NCBI GenBank assembly: GCA_947625985.1
Contig: CANQQF010000019.1
Coordinates: 1-29,312 of the forward strand
Reading direction: 5' to 3'
DNA length: 29,312 bases
From: an uncultured Clostridia bacterium
GTDB taxonomy: Bacteria > Bacillota_A > Clostridia > TANB77 > CAG-508
Made by a program: the position numbers and the translations under genes. Shown here in pieces: positions 1-7,114 of this stretch. A model generated the notes under the pieces. The model made no database searches, was not told the origin of the DNA, and saw nothing but the letters and a program-made list of their open reading frames with translations. Positions within the stretch are counted from its first letter, which is position 1; each line of letters begins with the position of its first letter.

Positions 1-1
1 T

Positions 2-77
<76 letters not shown>

Positions 78-100
78 TTATCTATTTTAGATAAAAAAAA

Positions 101-177
101 TGGCGACCCGGAACGGGCTCGAACCGTCGACCTCTAGCGTGACAGGCTAGCGTTCTAACCAACTGAACTACCGGGCC
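101..177 (-). tRNA. tRNA-Asp (GTC)
   Basis: Minus-strand cloverleaf with acceptor stem GGCCCGG paired to CCGGGTC (one G-T pair), T-loop TTCGAGC and anticodon loop CTGTCAC, giving GTC for aspartate. The discriminator base is G, as expected for tRNA-Asp, and CCA is encoded. It lies 23 bp from tRNA-Phe and 19 bp from tRNA-Val. Confidence 0.97.
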
Positions 178-196
178 ATTTATTTATTAAAAAAAT

Positions 197-272
197 TGGT
201 GGTCGCAATAGGGCTCGAACCTATGACCCCCTGCTTGTAAGGCAGATGCTCTCCCAGCTGAGCTATGCGACC
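197..272 (-). tRNA. tRNA-Val (TAC)
   Basis: Minus-strand cloverleaf with perfect acceptor stem GGTCGCA/TGCGACC, anticodon loop TTACAAG (anticodon TAC, valine), T-loop TTCGAGC and encoded CCA. It is the promoter-proximal member of the tRNA cluster. Confidence 0.97.
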
Positions 273-292
273 ATCTTCTTTCGACATGTCTT

Positions 293-321
293 AGTATACT
301 AAATTTTCTTTTACTTGTCAA
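293..321 (-). promoter_or_regulatory. Promoter of the tRNA-Val/Asp/Phe cluster
   Basis: On the minus strand TTGACA (316-321) is followed by exactly 17 bases and TATACT (293-298), a near-perfect sigma-A promoter about 20 bp upstream of tRNA-Val. This fits a strong stable-RNA promoter. Confidence 0.85.
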
Positions 322-503
322 GCTTTTTTTATAATTTTTGTTAATTTTATAAAAACATCTTAAATTAAAAAGTAAATTCCAACGATAAATAAACACATAT
401 TTATTTTTGACCTAATTTCTATTATAATTATACTTTATATTGTTCTTAGATACACAAAGATTTTTTATATTTTTATACATTTTGCTTTATTTTCCCTATT
501 TTA

Positions 504-532
504 TTGATATTTATGAGTTTTTATAGTATAAT
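504..532 (+). promoter_or_regulatory. serS promoter
   Basis: TTGATA (504-509), a 17-base spacer and TATAAT (527-532) form a good sigma-A promoter. Transcription would start near 539, giving a leader of about 110 nt before the serS ATG. Confidence 0.75.
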
Positions 533-558
533 ATTTAGCATAAACTTCATGTCAATTG

Positions 559-621
559 CTGAGATTTCTTTATTTCCAATATATAATCTCAGTATGAAAA
601 ATTGCAATAAAGCAATTTTCA
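559..621 (+). promoter_or_regulatory. serS leader, two stem-loops
   Basis: CTGAGATT (559-566) is a perfect inverted repeat of AATCTCAG (585-592). A second stem pairs about 598-605 with 612-619 around a 6-nt loop. Neither is followed by a T-run, so they do not look like terminators. Their role is unknown; no T-box motif is present. Confidence 0.4.
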
Positions 622-651
622 GTCAAAAAACAAAAAGAAGGAGGGATTAGA

Positions 652-1938
652 ATGATTGATATTAAGTTTTTAAGAGAAAATCCTGACACAGTAAAAGAAA
701 ACATCAAGAAAAAATTCCAAGATGAAAAACTTGTTTTAGTCGATGAAGTAATCGAACTTGATGTTAAAAACAGAGAAGCTAAGTTACAGGGTGACAATTT
801 AAGAAATGAGAGAAAAACGTTAAGTGCTCAAATTGGAGAATTTATGAAGTCCGGTAACAAAGCTGAGGCTGAAAATTTAAAATCGAAAGTACAAGAAGTT
901 AATAAAAAATTAGAAGAAAATGAAGCATTAGAAAATAAATATTCTGAAGAAATAAATTTTCGTATGATGAGAATTCCAAATATTATGGATCCGTCAGTTC
1001 CAATTGGAAAAGATGATTCTGAAAATGTTGAAAATGAAAAATTTGGAGATCCTGTTGTTCCAGCTTATGAAATTCCTTACCATGCAGATATAATAGCAAA
1101 CTTTGAAGGCTTAGATAAAGAAAGTGCTGGAAGAACAAGTGGTACTGCTTTTTATTTCTTAATGGGAGATATTGCGAGGCTACATGAAGCCATGCTTGCA
1201 TATGCAAGAGACTTTATGATCAGTAAAGGTTTCACATATTGTATTCCACCTTTCATGATTAGAAGCGATGTAGTTAATGGAGTTATGAGTTTTGAAGAAC
1301 AAGAAGCTATGATGTATAAAATTGAAGGAGAAGATTTATATTTAATTGGAACAAGTGAACATTCTATGATTGGTAGGTTTAAAGGCCAAATTGTTAATGA
1401 AGAAAGTTTGCCTATTACTATTACAGGATATTCTCCTTGTTTCAGAAAAGAAGTTGGATCTCATGGTCTAGAAGAAAGAGGTCTATATAGAGTTCATCAA
1501 TTTGAAAAACAAGAAATGATAGTTCTTTGTAAACCAGAAGATCAAATGGATTGGTATGAAAAAATGTGGAACTATACAGTAGAATTTTTCAGAAGCTTAG
1601 ATGTACCAGTTAGAACATTGGAATGTTGTAGTGGTGATTTAGCTGATTTGAAGGTAAAATCTTGTGATGTCGAAGCATGGAGTCCTCGTCAAAAGAAATA
1701 TTTTGAAGTCGGAAGTTGTTCTACTTTAGGAGATGCTCAAGCAAGAAGATTAAATATTAGATCAAAAGGAGAAAATGGAAATCAATTTGTAGCAACATTA
1801 AATAATACTGTTGTAGCAAGTCCTAGAGGTCTTATTGGCGTTATAGAAAATAATTATCAAGAAGATGGTAGCATAAAAGTTCCTGAAGTTCTTTGGCCAT
1901 ATATGGGAGGAACTAAAGTATTAAAACCTAAAAAATAA
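652..1938 (+). CDS. serS: Seryl-tRNA synthetase
   Basis: Charges tRNA-Ser with serine in the cytoplasm, using ATP. The 428-residue length is normal for a class II SerRS. The N-terminal ~110 residues are a Lys/Glu-rich antiparallel coiled coil that grips the long variable arm of tRNA-Ser. The catalytic part has motif 2 (FRKEVGSHG...RVHQFEKQEM) and the serine-site region around EVGSCSTLGDAQARR. Motif 3 reads NNTVVASPRG rather than the GLAVGR form common in Bacillus-type SerRS, and the preceding block is DVEAWSPRQKKYFEV; both recall the archaeal/eukaryotic style of SerRS. The start is fixed by AAGGAGGG six bases upstream of ATG. It is the first gene of an operon with ysxC, 19 bp downstream. Confidence 0.97.
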   Translation: MIDIKFLRENPDTVKENIKKKFQDEKLVLVDEVIELDVKNREAKLQGDNLRNERKTLSAQIGEFMKSGNKAEAENLKSKVQEVNKKLEENEALENKYSEEINFRMMRIPNIMDPSVPIGKDDSENVENEKFGDPVVPAYEIPYHADIIANFEGLDKESAGRTSGTAFYFLMGDIARLHEAMLAYARDFMISKGFTYCIPPFMIRSDVVNGVMSFEEQEAMMYKIEGEDLYLIGTSEHSMIGRFKGQIVNEESLPITITGYSPCFRKEVGSHGLEERGLYRVHQFEKQEMIVLCKPEDQMDWYEKMWNYTVEFFRSLDVPVRTLECCSGDLADLKVKSCDVEAWSPRQKKYFEVGSCSTLGDAQARRLNIRSKGENGNQFVATLNNTVVASPRGLIGVIENNYQEDGSIKVPEVLWPYMGGTKVLKPKK

Positions 1939-1957
1939 AAATAAGAAAGGAATTATT

Positions 1958-2539
1958 ATGATAGTAAAAAATCCAAAGTTTGAAATATCGGCAGTTAGAC
2001 TTAACCAATATCCCAAAAACAATTTACCTGAAATTGTTTTAGTTGGTAAATCTAATGTCGGAAAATCTAGCTTTGTTAATACAATGGTTAATAGAAAAAA
2101 ATTAGCAAGAACAAGTAGTGCACCTGGTAAAACTCGTCAACTTAATTTTTATAACATAGATGACACTTTCTATTTTGTTGACTTACCTGGATATGGTTAT
2201 AGTAAAATGTCAAAAAAAGAGCAAGAACAAGTTGGTAAATTTATTGAACATTACCTTTTCCATCGTAAACAAATTTCTTTAATTATCTTTTTAGTAGACA
2301 TTCGCCATAAGCCAACAGCTAATGATAAATTAATGTATAATTATATTATTAGCTCTAAAATACCATTTATAATATTAGCTAACAAAGCTGATAAAATTGC
2401 TGTTACAAAAGTTGATAAGGCAACTATGGATTTACAAAAAGAATTAAATCCTATCGGAGATATTCCTACTTTTCCATTTTCTTCAGAAAGAAAAATTTAT
2501 AAAGATGAAATTTGGAATTTTATAGAACAATATATTTAA
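1958..2539 (+). CDS. ysxC: Ribosome biogenesis GTPase YsxC/EngB
   Basis: Small TRAFAC GTPase of the YihA/EngB/YsxC family (193 residues, typical length), needed for late assembly of the 50S ribosomal subunit. G1 is GKSNVGKSS (residues 30-38), the G2 region is SSAPGKTRQ, G3 is DLPGYGYSK (75-83) and G4 is NKAD near residue 144. A GAAAGGA ribosome site precedes the ATG. It is co-transcribed with serS and followed by a strong terminator, making a two-gene translation operon. All expected motifs are present. Confidence 0.97.
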   Translation: MIVKNPKFEISAVRLNQYPKNNLPEIVLVGKSNVGKSSFVNTMVNRKKLARTSSAPGKTRQLNFYNIDDTFYFVDLPGYGYSKMSKKEQEQVGKFIEHYLFHRKQISLIIFLVDIRHKPTANDKLMYNYIISSKIPFIILANKADKIAVTKVDKATMDLQKELNPIGDIPTFPFSSERKIYKDEIWNFIEQYI

Positions 2540-2564
2540 TAAACAAAATTTAATCAATCATAAA

Positions 2565-2598
2565 AGCGATTAGTATAAATACTAATCGCTAATTTTTT
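2565..2598 (+). terminator. Terminator of serS-ysxC
   Basis: An 11-bp perfect stem (2565-2575 with 2580-2590) closed by the tetraloop TAAA is followed by TAATTTTTT. It lies 25 bp after the ysxC stop. Confidence 0.9.
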
Positions 2599-2629
2599 AC
2601 AAATTCTTTCTATATTTATTATTTCGTTT

Positions 2630-2905
2630 TTAGCACTTTTCTTTACAACTTTTTTTACCTTTTTTTTGACAGAAATACAGAATAATTGATATTACTAGTA
2701 GTATTGCCATTACTACTATAAATACAATCAATGCTGCCATAGATGCCATTATTGCGGTACTAGCTAATGCTCCAATTAATATTCCTAATGATACTGCAAA
2801 TGCTGTTAAAAATATTCCTATAACTATTAATAAACAAGTACATTTTTTGCTACTTTTTTTATTACATCTATTATCATAACAATATACTTTTCCTTCTGGT
2901 TCCAT
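2630..2905 (-). CDS. Small Cys/Lys-tailed two-helix membrane protein, unknown function
   Basis: A 91-residue protein of unknown family. The N-terminal ~22 residues are polar with three Cys (YCYDNRCNKKSSKKCTC). Two long hydrophobic segments follow, about residues 24-49 and 52-78, rich in Ala, Ile and Val, and it ends in a short Lys/Cys tail (CQKKGKKSCKEKC). This predicts a helical hairpin with both ends on the same face of the membrane, each end carrying Cys clusters. The start is supported by AGGAGGTGG about six bases upstream of the ATG. It stands alone between converging operons, with a 10-bp inverted repeat just upstream of the ribosome site. No function can be assigned; the paired Cys could bind metal or form disulfides. 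Confidence 0.75.
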   Translation of the reverse strand: MEPEGKVYCYDNRCNKKSSKKCTCLLIVIGIFLTAFAVSLGILIGALASTAIMASMAALIVFIVVMAILLVISIILYFCQKKGKKSCKEKC

Positions 2906-2919
2906 AATATGCCACCTCC

Positions 2920-2949
2920 TATAGTATTAGTTTTTAAATTAATACTATA
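2920..2949 (-). promoter_or_regulatory. Inverted repeat upstream of small membrane gene
   Basis: TATAGTATTA (2920-2929) and TAATACTATA (2940-2949) are perfect 10-bp arms around a 10-base loop, directly abutting the AGGAGG ribosome site of the downstream gene. It could be an operator or a leader hairpin. A TATAAT-like minus-strand hexamer touches its outer edge (2949-2954), but I see no good -35 box. Confidence 0.45.
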
Positions 2950-2979
2950 TTATATATTATGACATAAACTGACATATTG

Positions 2980-3162
2980 CTACGATTTTTTTTCAATCTT
3001 AGTTATTATTTTTAATGCTTTTTGTCTTTCCAAAACTATAACATGTCCACATCCTTGACATTTTAGTTTAAAATCTACTCCTACTCTCGTTATTTCCCAT
3101 AACTTGCTTCCACAAGGATGTGTTTTCTTTGTTCTAACAATATCTCCTACATTATATTCCAT
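2980..3162 (-). CDS. DUF951 family protein
   Basis: A 60-residue protein matching the DUF951 family of Firmicutes as I recall it: MEYNVGDIVRTKKTHPCG at the start, then CQGCG near the middle. The function is not established. The conserved Cys and GDIV/HPCG pattern suggest a compact beta domain, possibly metal-binding or nucleic-acid-binding (inference). The frame is open upstream, but the ATG at 3160-3162 is chosen because GGAGAG lies just before it and family members start with this sequence. It begins 13 bp after the gltX stop and is therefore probably co-transcribed with gltX. Confidence 0.85.
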   Translation of the reverse strand: MEYNVGDIVRTKKTHPCGSKLWEITRVGVDFKLKCQGCGHVIVLERQKALKIITKIEKKS

Positions 3163-3175
3163 AAAAACTCTCCAT

Positions 3176-4828
3176 CTATTGATTAATTGCCTTTTCAAAA
3201 CGTTTAGCTATTCTGTCTTTTCCAAGTACTTGCATTATTTCATACATATCAGGTGTATTTGTTCTAGCAGTTAGAGCTACTCTTAAAACTGTGCTAACAT
3301 CTCCAACATGCGCTTTATAAGCATCAGGATTTGCTTTATATTCTTTTACTTCCTTTGCGTAACCATATTTTCCTGCAAGTTCTTTAATTTTATCAAACCA
3401 TGTTTGTTTATCATCATTGTCATTATAATAATTTTCAATATAATCTTTTAAGATTTTTTCAATATCTTGTTTTTCATTTATTACCTGATAATTATATTCT
3501 TGTTTAACATCATTAAATTTATCGTCATACATATAAATAATATTTTCTTTTACATCTGACCATTTGGCTATATCTTTTCTAGGCTTTTTATTTCCTCTTT
3601 CAATTCCAAAAACTTTTAATGCATATTCCCTATCTTTTAGCATCTCTTCTAATTCTTTATCATATTTTTTAGCCCATTTTAGAGATTCATTATAAACTTC
3701 TTCTGCTGTATATTTTGATATAACTATTTTAGCAACATCTTGAAGTTTCACCATATCGAATAAAGCTCCACTTACACTCATTTTATTTAATTGAAAATTA
3801 AATTCTTCAATACTAGCCTCTTTATTTGCTCTTCTCCAATTTTCGAATGTAGAGTTCGCTATATTTAATAAATATTCTCTTACTGCTAATTCAGGAATAC
3901 CTACTTCATCATAATACGAAACTGCAGCTTCTGGATCTTTTCTTTTGCTTAATTTACGTTTATTGCCATTATCATTTTTCATTATTGGTGCAATGTGAGC
4001 ATATTTTGGAGCCTTAAATCCTATTTCATGGAATAATTGTAAATGTAATGGTACTGATGATAACCATTCATCAGCTCTTATTACATGTGTTGTCCTCATT
4101 AAGTGATCATCTACAATATGTGCAAAATGATATGTTGGTAGTCCATCTGCTTTTATAATTACTATATCTTGATCATTTTCTGGAAAAGTTACATTTCCTT
4201 TTATTATATCATGGTGTTTAATTTTTCTATCTTCTCTTCCAGGAGATTTAAAACGAATTATAAACTTTTCACCAGCTTTTATTTTTTCTATTGCTTCTTC
4301 TACAGTAATATTTCTACATTTAGCCCATACTCCATAATATCCAGGTCTAACTTTTGCTGCCTCTTGTTTTGCTCGTAAAGCTTCTCCATCTTCAGGTGTA
4401 CAAAAACAAGGATATGCTTTACCTTGTTCAATCATATATTTTGCATATGCTTGATATATTTCTTTTCTTAAACTTTGTTTATATGGACCATAGTTTCCTT
4501 TGTCTTTATCATCTGCTGTCCTCCCTTCGTCTGGTCCAATTCCAAAAGTTTCACATGCTGTAACTATTTCTTGTGTTCCATTCTTTATTTCTCTTTTTTG
4601 ATCTGTATCTTCAATTCTTAGAAAAAACACACCTTCTGTTTGTCTAGCTACAGTTTTAGCGACTAAAGCCTGATACAATCCTCCTATATGCATTACACCT
4701 GTTGGACTAGGAGCTATCCTTGTAACTATTGCTCCTTCTTTTAAATTTCTTTCTGGATACATTTCTTCATAATATGAAATATCTTTTGCATCTGGAAATA
4801 TTAAATCTGCTAAATCTTTATAATTCAT
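3176..4828 (-). CDS. gltX: Glutamyl-tRNA synthetase
   Basis: Class I synthetase that charges tRNA-Glu (in bacteria lacking GlnRS often also tRNA-Gln, for later amidation). The HIGH-type signature is PSPTGVMHIGG (residues 40-50) and the KMSKS equivalent is KLSKR (292-296), followed by DPEAAVSYYDEVG. At 550 residues it is longer than the ~480-residue Bacillus enzyme. It has a ~30-residue N-terminal extension before the Rossmann fold and an enlarged C-terminal anticodon-binding part, like other clostridial GltX proteins. A GGAAGGAG site precedes the ATG, and a promoter lies at 4872-4900. DUF951 follows closely. No gatCAB is in the window, so discrimination between tRNA-Glu and tRNA-Gln cannot be judged. 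Confidence 0.95.
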   Translation of the reverse strand: MNYKDLADLIFPDAKDISYYEEMYPERNLKEGAIVTRIAPSPTGVMHIGGLYQALVAKTVARQTEGVFFLRIEDTDQKREIKNGTQEIVTACETFGIGPDEGRTADDKDKGNYGPYKQSLRKEIYQAYAKYMIEQGKAYPCFCTPEDGEALRAKQEAAKVRPGYYGVWAKCRNITVEEAIEKIKAGEKFIIRFKSPGREDRKIKHHDIIKGNVTFPENDQDIVIIKADGLPTYHFAHIVDDHLMRTTHVIRADEWLSSVPLHLQLFHEIGFKAPKYAHIAPIMKNDNGNKRKLSKRKDPEAAVSYYDEVGIPELAVREYLLNIANSTFENWRRANKEASIEEFNFQLNKMSVSGALFDMVKLQDVAKIVISKYTAEEVYNESLKWAKKYDKELEEMLKDREYALKVFGIERGNKKPRKDIAKWSDVKENIIYMYDDKFNDVKQEYNYQVINEKQDIEKILKDYIENYYNDNDDKQTWFDKIKELAGKYGYAKEVKEYKANPDAYKAHVGDVSTVLRVALTARTNTPDMYEIMQVLGKDRIAKRFEKAINQ

Positions 4829-4871
4829 TTATTATTCTCCTTCCTTATTTTACACGTTTTTATCATGCTAC

Positions 4872-4900
4872 ATTATACAATATTTTTCTGATTATATCAA
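4872..4900 (-). promoter_or_regulatory. gltX promoter
   Basis: Minus-strand TTGATA (4895-4900), 17-base spacer, TATAAT (4872-4877). The predicted start lies about 35 bases before the gltX ATG. Confidence 0.8.
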
Positions 4901-4948
4901 GATTCTATATTGTTGTTTTAATATGATGTAAAACTTTAAATATTTTAC

Positions 4949-4980
4949 AAAAAAAGAAGTCCTTTTTTTGGACTTCTTTT
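4949..4980 (-). terminator. Terminator of RNase J gene
   Basis: Minus-strand stem GAAGTCC/GGACTTC (4970-4976 with 4956-4962), extended by four A-T pairs, followed by a seven-T run. The outer A-T pairs overlap the first two bases of the RNase J stop codon, so the terminator begins at the end of the gene. Confidence 0.9.
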
Positions 4981-6766
4981 ATACTTCCATTATAATAGGT
5001 ATAATCATTGGGTTACGCTTTGTTTTCATAAAAATGTAATCCCTTAAAGTATCTCTTGTTACTGATTTTATTGTACCCCAGTCACGTACACCTCTTTGTT
5101 CACATTTTCTTACTTCATTTCTTACAACAGATTTTACATCATCCATTAAGTTTTCAGATTCTCTAACATATACAAAACCTCTAGAAATCACTTCTGGACC
5201 AGATACTACACTTCCTGAAACTGAATCCATAGTTAATACTATTACAATTAAACCATCTTGTGATAAGTGTTGTCTATCTCTTAAAACTATATTTCCAACA
5301 TCACCTACTCCAAGTCCATCTACAAGTACTCTTCCACTCTGTACACTTCCAGTAAATTCTGCTCCAGCTTCGTTTATTTCTAGTACTCTACCATTTGCCA
5401 TCATTATAACATTTTCTTTTTCAATTCCCATACTTTGAGCTGTTTCACTATGTGCTCTTAACTGTCTATATTCTCCATGGACCGGTATGAAGTATTTAGG
5501 CTTTGCAAGTGCAAGAATTAGTTTTTGCTCTTCTTGACATGCATGTCCTGAAACATGAATTGCTTCTAAAGAACTATATACCACTTCTGCACCTAATTGC
5601 ATTAAATCGTCAATTACTTTAGACACATATTTTTCGTTTCCTGGAATTGGTGTTGCTGATATTATAATTAGGTCATTTGATGTTATTTTTACCTTTTTAT
5701 GATCACCTGCTGCCATTCTTGTTAAAGCAGACATAGGCTCTCCTTGGCTTCCTGTTGTAATAATTACTAAATTTTCATCAGGATAATTGTTTATCATGTC
5801 AATATCAATAAATATGTTATCTGGGCAATCTATATATCCTAAATCTTTAGCTGTTGTTATCATATTTATCATACTTCTTCCACAAATAGCAATTTTCCTG
5901 TTATATTTTATTGCACAATTTACAATCTGTTGAACTCTGTGTACATTTGATGCAAATGTAGCAACCACAATTCTTTTTGTACAATGTAAGAATAATTTAT
6001 CGAAAACATCTCCTACAGAGCTTTCAGACATTGTAAATCCTTTTCTTTCAGCATTAGTACTATCTGCCATTAAAGCTAAAATTCCTTTTTTCCCTAATTC
6101 TGCTATTCTACCAAAGTCCATTCTCTTTCCATCTATTGGAGTATAATCAACTTTAAAGTCTCCTGTGTGTAAAACTGTCCCTGCAGGAGTTGTTATTGCT
6201 AACATAACAGAATCAGGTATACTATGAGAACTTCTTATAAATTCTACAGAAAAGTTTCCTAATTTTACTTTTCCACCTTGTGTAACCTCATGCAATTTTG
6301 TACTACGTAATAATTTATGTTCTTGTAATTTATTTTTAATTAAACCTACAGTTAATCTTGTTGCATAAATAGGTACATTGATTTGTTTTAAGAAATAAGG
6401 TATTGCACCTATATGATCTTCGTGTCCATGTGTAATCAACATTCCTTTTATTTTATCTTTGTTTTTTTCTAAATATGTTATATCTGGAATAACTAAGTCA
6501 ACCCCTAACATATCATCTTCTGGGAATGACAATCCACAATCAACTATTATTATATCATTCTCATATTCAAATACTGTTATATTTTTCCCTATTTCATGTA
6601 ACCCGCCTAATGGTATTATTTTTAATTTTGACTTTTTAAAAATAGATTGTTGTTTCTTATTATTGCTTTTTTTGTTCATATTCTTTCTTTGTCCACCTTT
6701 ACGAGTTACCTTTTTAATTTCTTTTTTTACATTTTCTTTATTTGTTCTTAAGTTTTTTTCTGCCAT
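4979..6766 (-). CDS. rnj: Ribonuclease J
   Basis: A metallo-beta-lactamase/beta-CASP ribonuclease with 5'-3' exonuclease and endonuclease activity, central to mRNA decay and rRNA processing in Firmicutes. After a Lys-rich leader of about 48 residues, the fold starts at LKIIPLGGLHEIGKN. The metal-binding motif HGHEDH is at residues 113-118, with further family motifs HTGDFK, SSHSIPDS and HVSGHACQEE. At 595 residues it exceeds the usual ~555 because of the basic N-terminus, which may help RNA or ribosome binding (inference). The start rests on GGAGAG about 12 bases before the ATG, a rather long spacing; Met30 is a weaker alternative. A promoter lies at 6993-7021 with a ~220-nt leader. Confidence 0.95.
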   Translation of the reverse strand: MAEKNLRTNKENVKKEIKKVTRKGGQRKNMNKKSNNKKQQSIFKKSKLKIIPLGGLHEIGKNITVFEYENDIIIVDCGLSFPEDDMLGVDLVIPDITYLEKNKDKIKGMLITHGHEDHIGAIPYFLKQINVPIYATRLTVGLIKNKLQEHKLLRSTKLHEVTQGGKVKLGNFSVEFIRSSHSIPDSVMLAITTPAGTVLHTGDFKVDYTPIDGKRMDFGRIAELGKKGILALMADSTNAERKGFTMSESSVGDVFDKLFLHCTKRIVVATFASNVHRVQQIVNCAIKYNRKIAICGRSMINMITTAKDLGYIDCPDNIFIDIDMINNYPDENLVIITTGSQGEPMSALTRMAAGDHKKVKITSNDLIIISATPIPGNEKYVSKVIDDLMQLGAEVVYSSLEAIHVSGHACQEEQKLILALAKPKYFIPVHGEYRQLRAHSETAQSMGIEKENVIMMANGRVLEINEAGAEFTGSVQSGRVLVDGLGVGDVGNIVLRDRQHLSQDGLIVIVLTMDSVSGSVVSGPEVISRGFVYVRESENLMDDVKSVVRNEVRKCEQRGVRDWGTIKSVTRDTLRDYIFMKTKRNPMIIPIIMEV

Positions 6767-6992
6767 TTTTCTTTATATCTCTCCTCTCAATTTTCTTCAG
6801 TTTTTATATATAACCCCTATTTTATCTTTTTGTATTTTTGCACAAACTAAAAGATATATGAATTTTTAATAACTCATATACTAAAAATTAATATTAAAAT
6901 ATTTCCGATCCCGTTCTCTTCTCTTACTTTTCCCTTATTAGGGGTATAATATAAAATCTCATTCTTTTTGCCCATTGGCAACAACTTTTACT
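6767..6992 (-). promoter_or_regulatory. Long structured leader of RNase J mRNA
   Basis: This is the stretch between the promoter and the RNase J start; no gene is seen in it. Minus-strand RNA could form a stem-loop at its extreme 5' end (TTGCC/GGCAA arms, 6968-6981), and an 8-bp stem AATTTTTA/TAAAAATT further along. A long-range pairing of CCCCTA (6939-6944) with TAGGGG (6814-6819), near the ribosome site, is also possible. It matches no riboswitch I recognise. Confidence 0.5.
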
Positions 6993-7021
6993 ATTATACT
7001 ATATTTTTGAAGAAAAGTCAA
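6993..7021 (-). promoter_or_regulatory. RNase J promoter
   Basis: Minus-strand TTGACT (7016-7021), 17-base spacer, TATAAT (6993-6998). It is about 230 bases upstream of the start codon, which implies a long 5' leader. Confidence 0.8.
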
Positions 7022-7076
7022 ACATTTACTGATTAACATAACCTTATCCTACCTACGCAGCCGGAAATACACATAC

Positions 7077-7113
7077 AAAAAAGGTAAAAACTTATATAGT
7101 TCTTACCTTTTTT
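7077..7113 (-). terminator. Terminator of Gln-rich protein gene
   Basis: A 10-bp stem (7083-7092 with 7098-7107, one G-U pair in RNA) is flanked by A and T runs, so it could act in both directions. It ends the gene at 7115-8206. Confidence 0.85.
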
Positions 7114-7114
7114 A

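Larger units (their letters stand above)
322..651. other. Intergenic region between tRNA cluster and serS
   Basis: This divergent, very AT-rich region has no credible gene. From left to right it holds about 180 bp without recognisable signals, then the serS promoter (504-532), then a serS leader of roughly 110 nt with two potential stem-loops and the serS ribosome site AAGGAGGG (638-645). No T-box core was found. Confidence 0.7.

Noticed and set aside
533..651. T-box riboswitch upstream of serS (also checked before gltX, hisS and alaS)
   Set aside because: No TGGNACCGCG-type core and no antiterminator/terminator pair in front of these genes.
3163..3198. Upstream start of the DUF951 gene at 3198
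   Set aside because: It would overlap gltX; the ribosome site and the family N-terminus support 3162.
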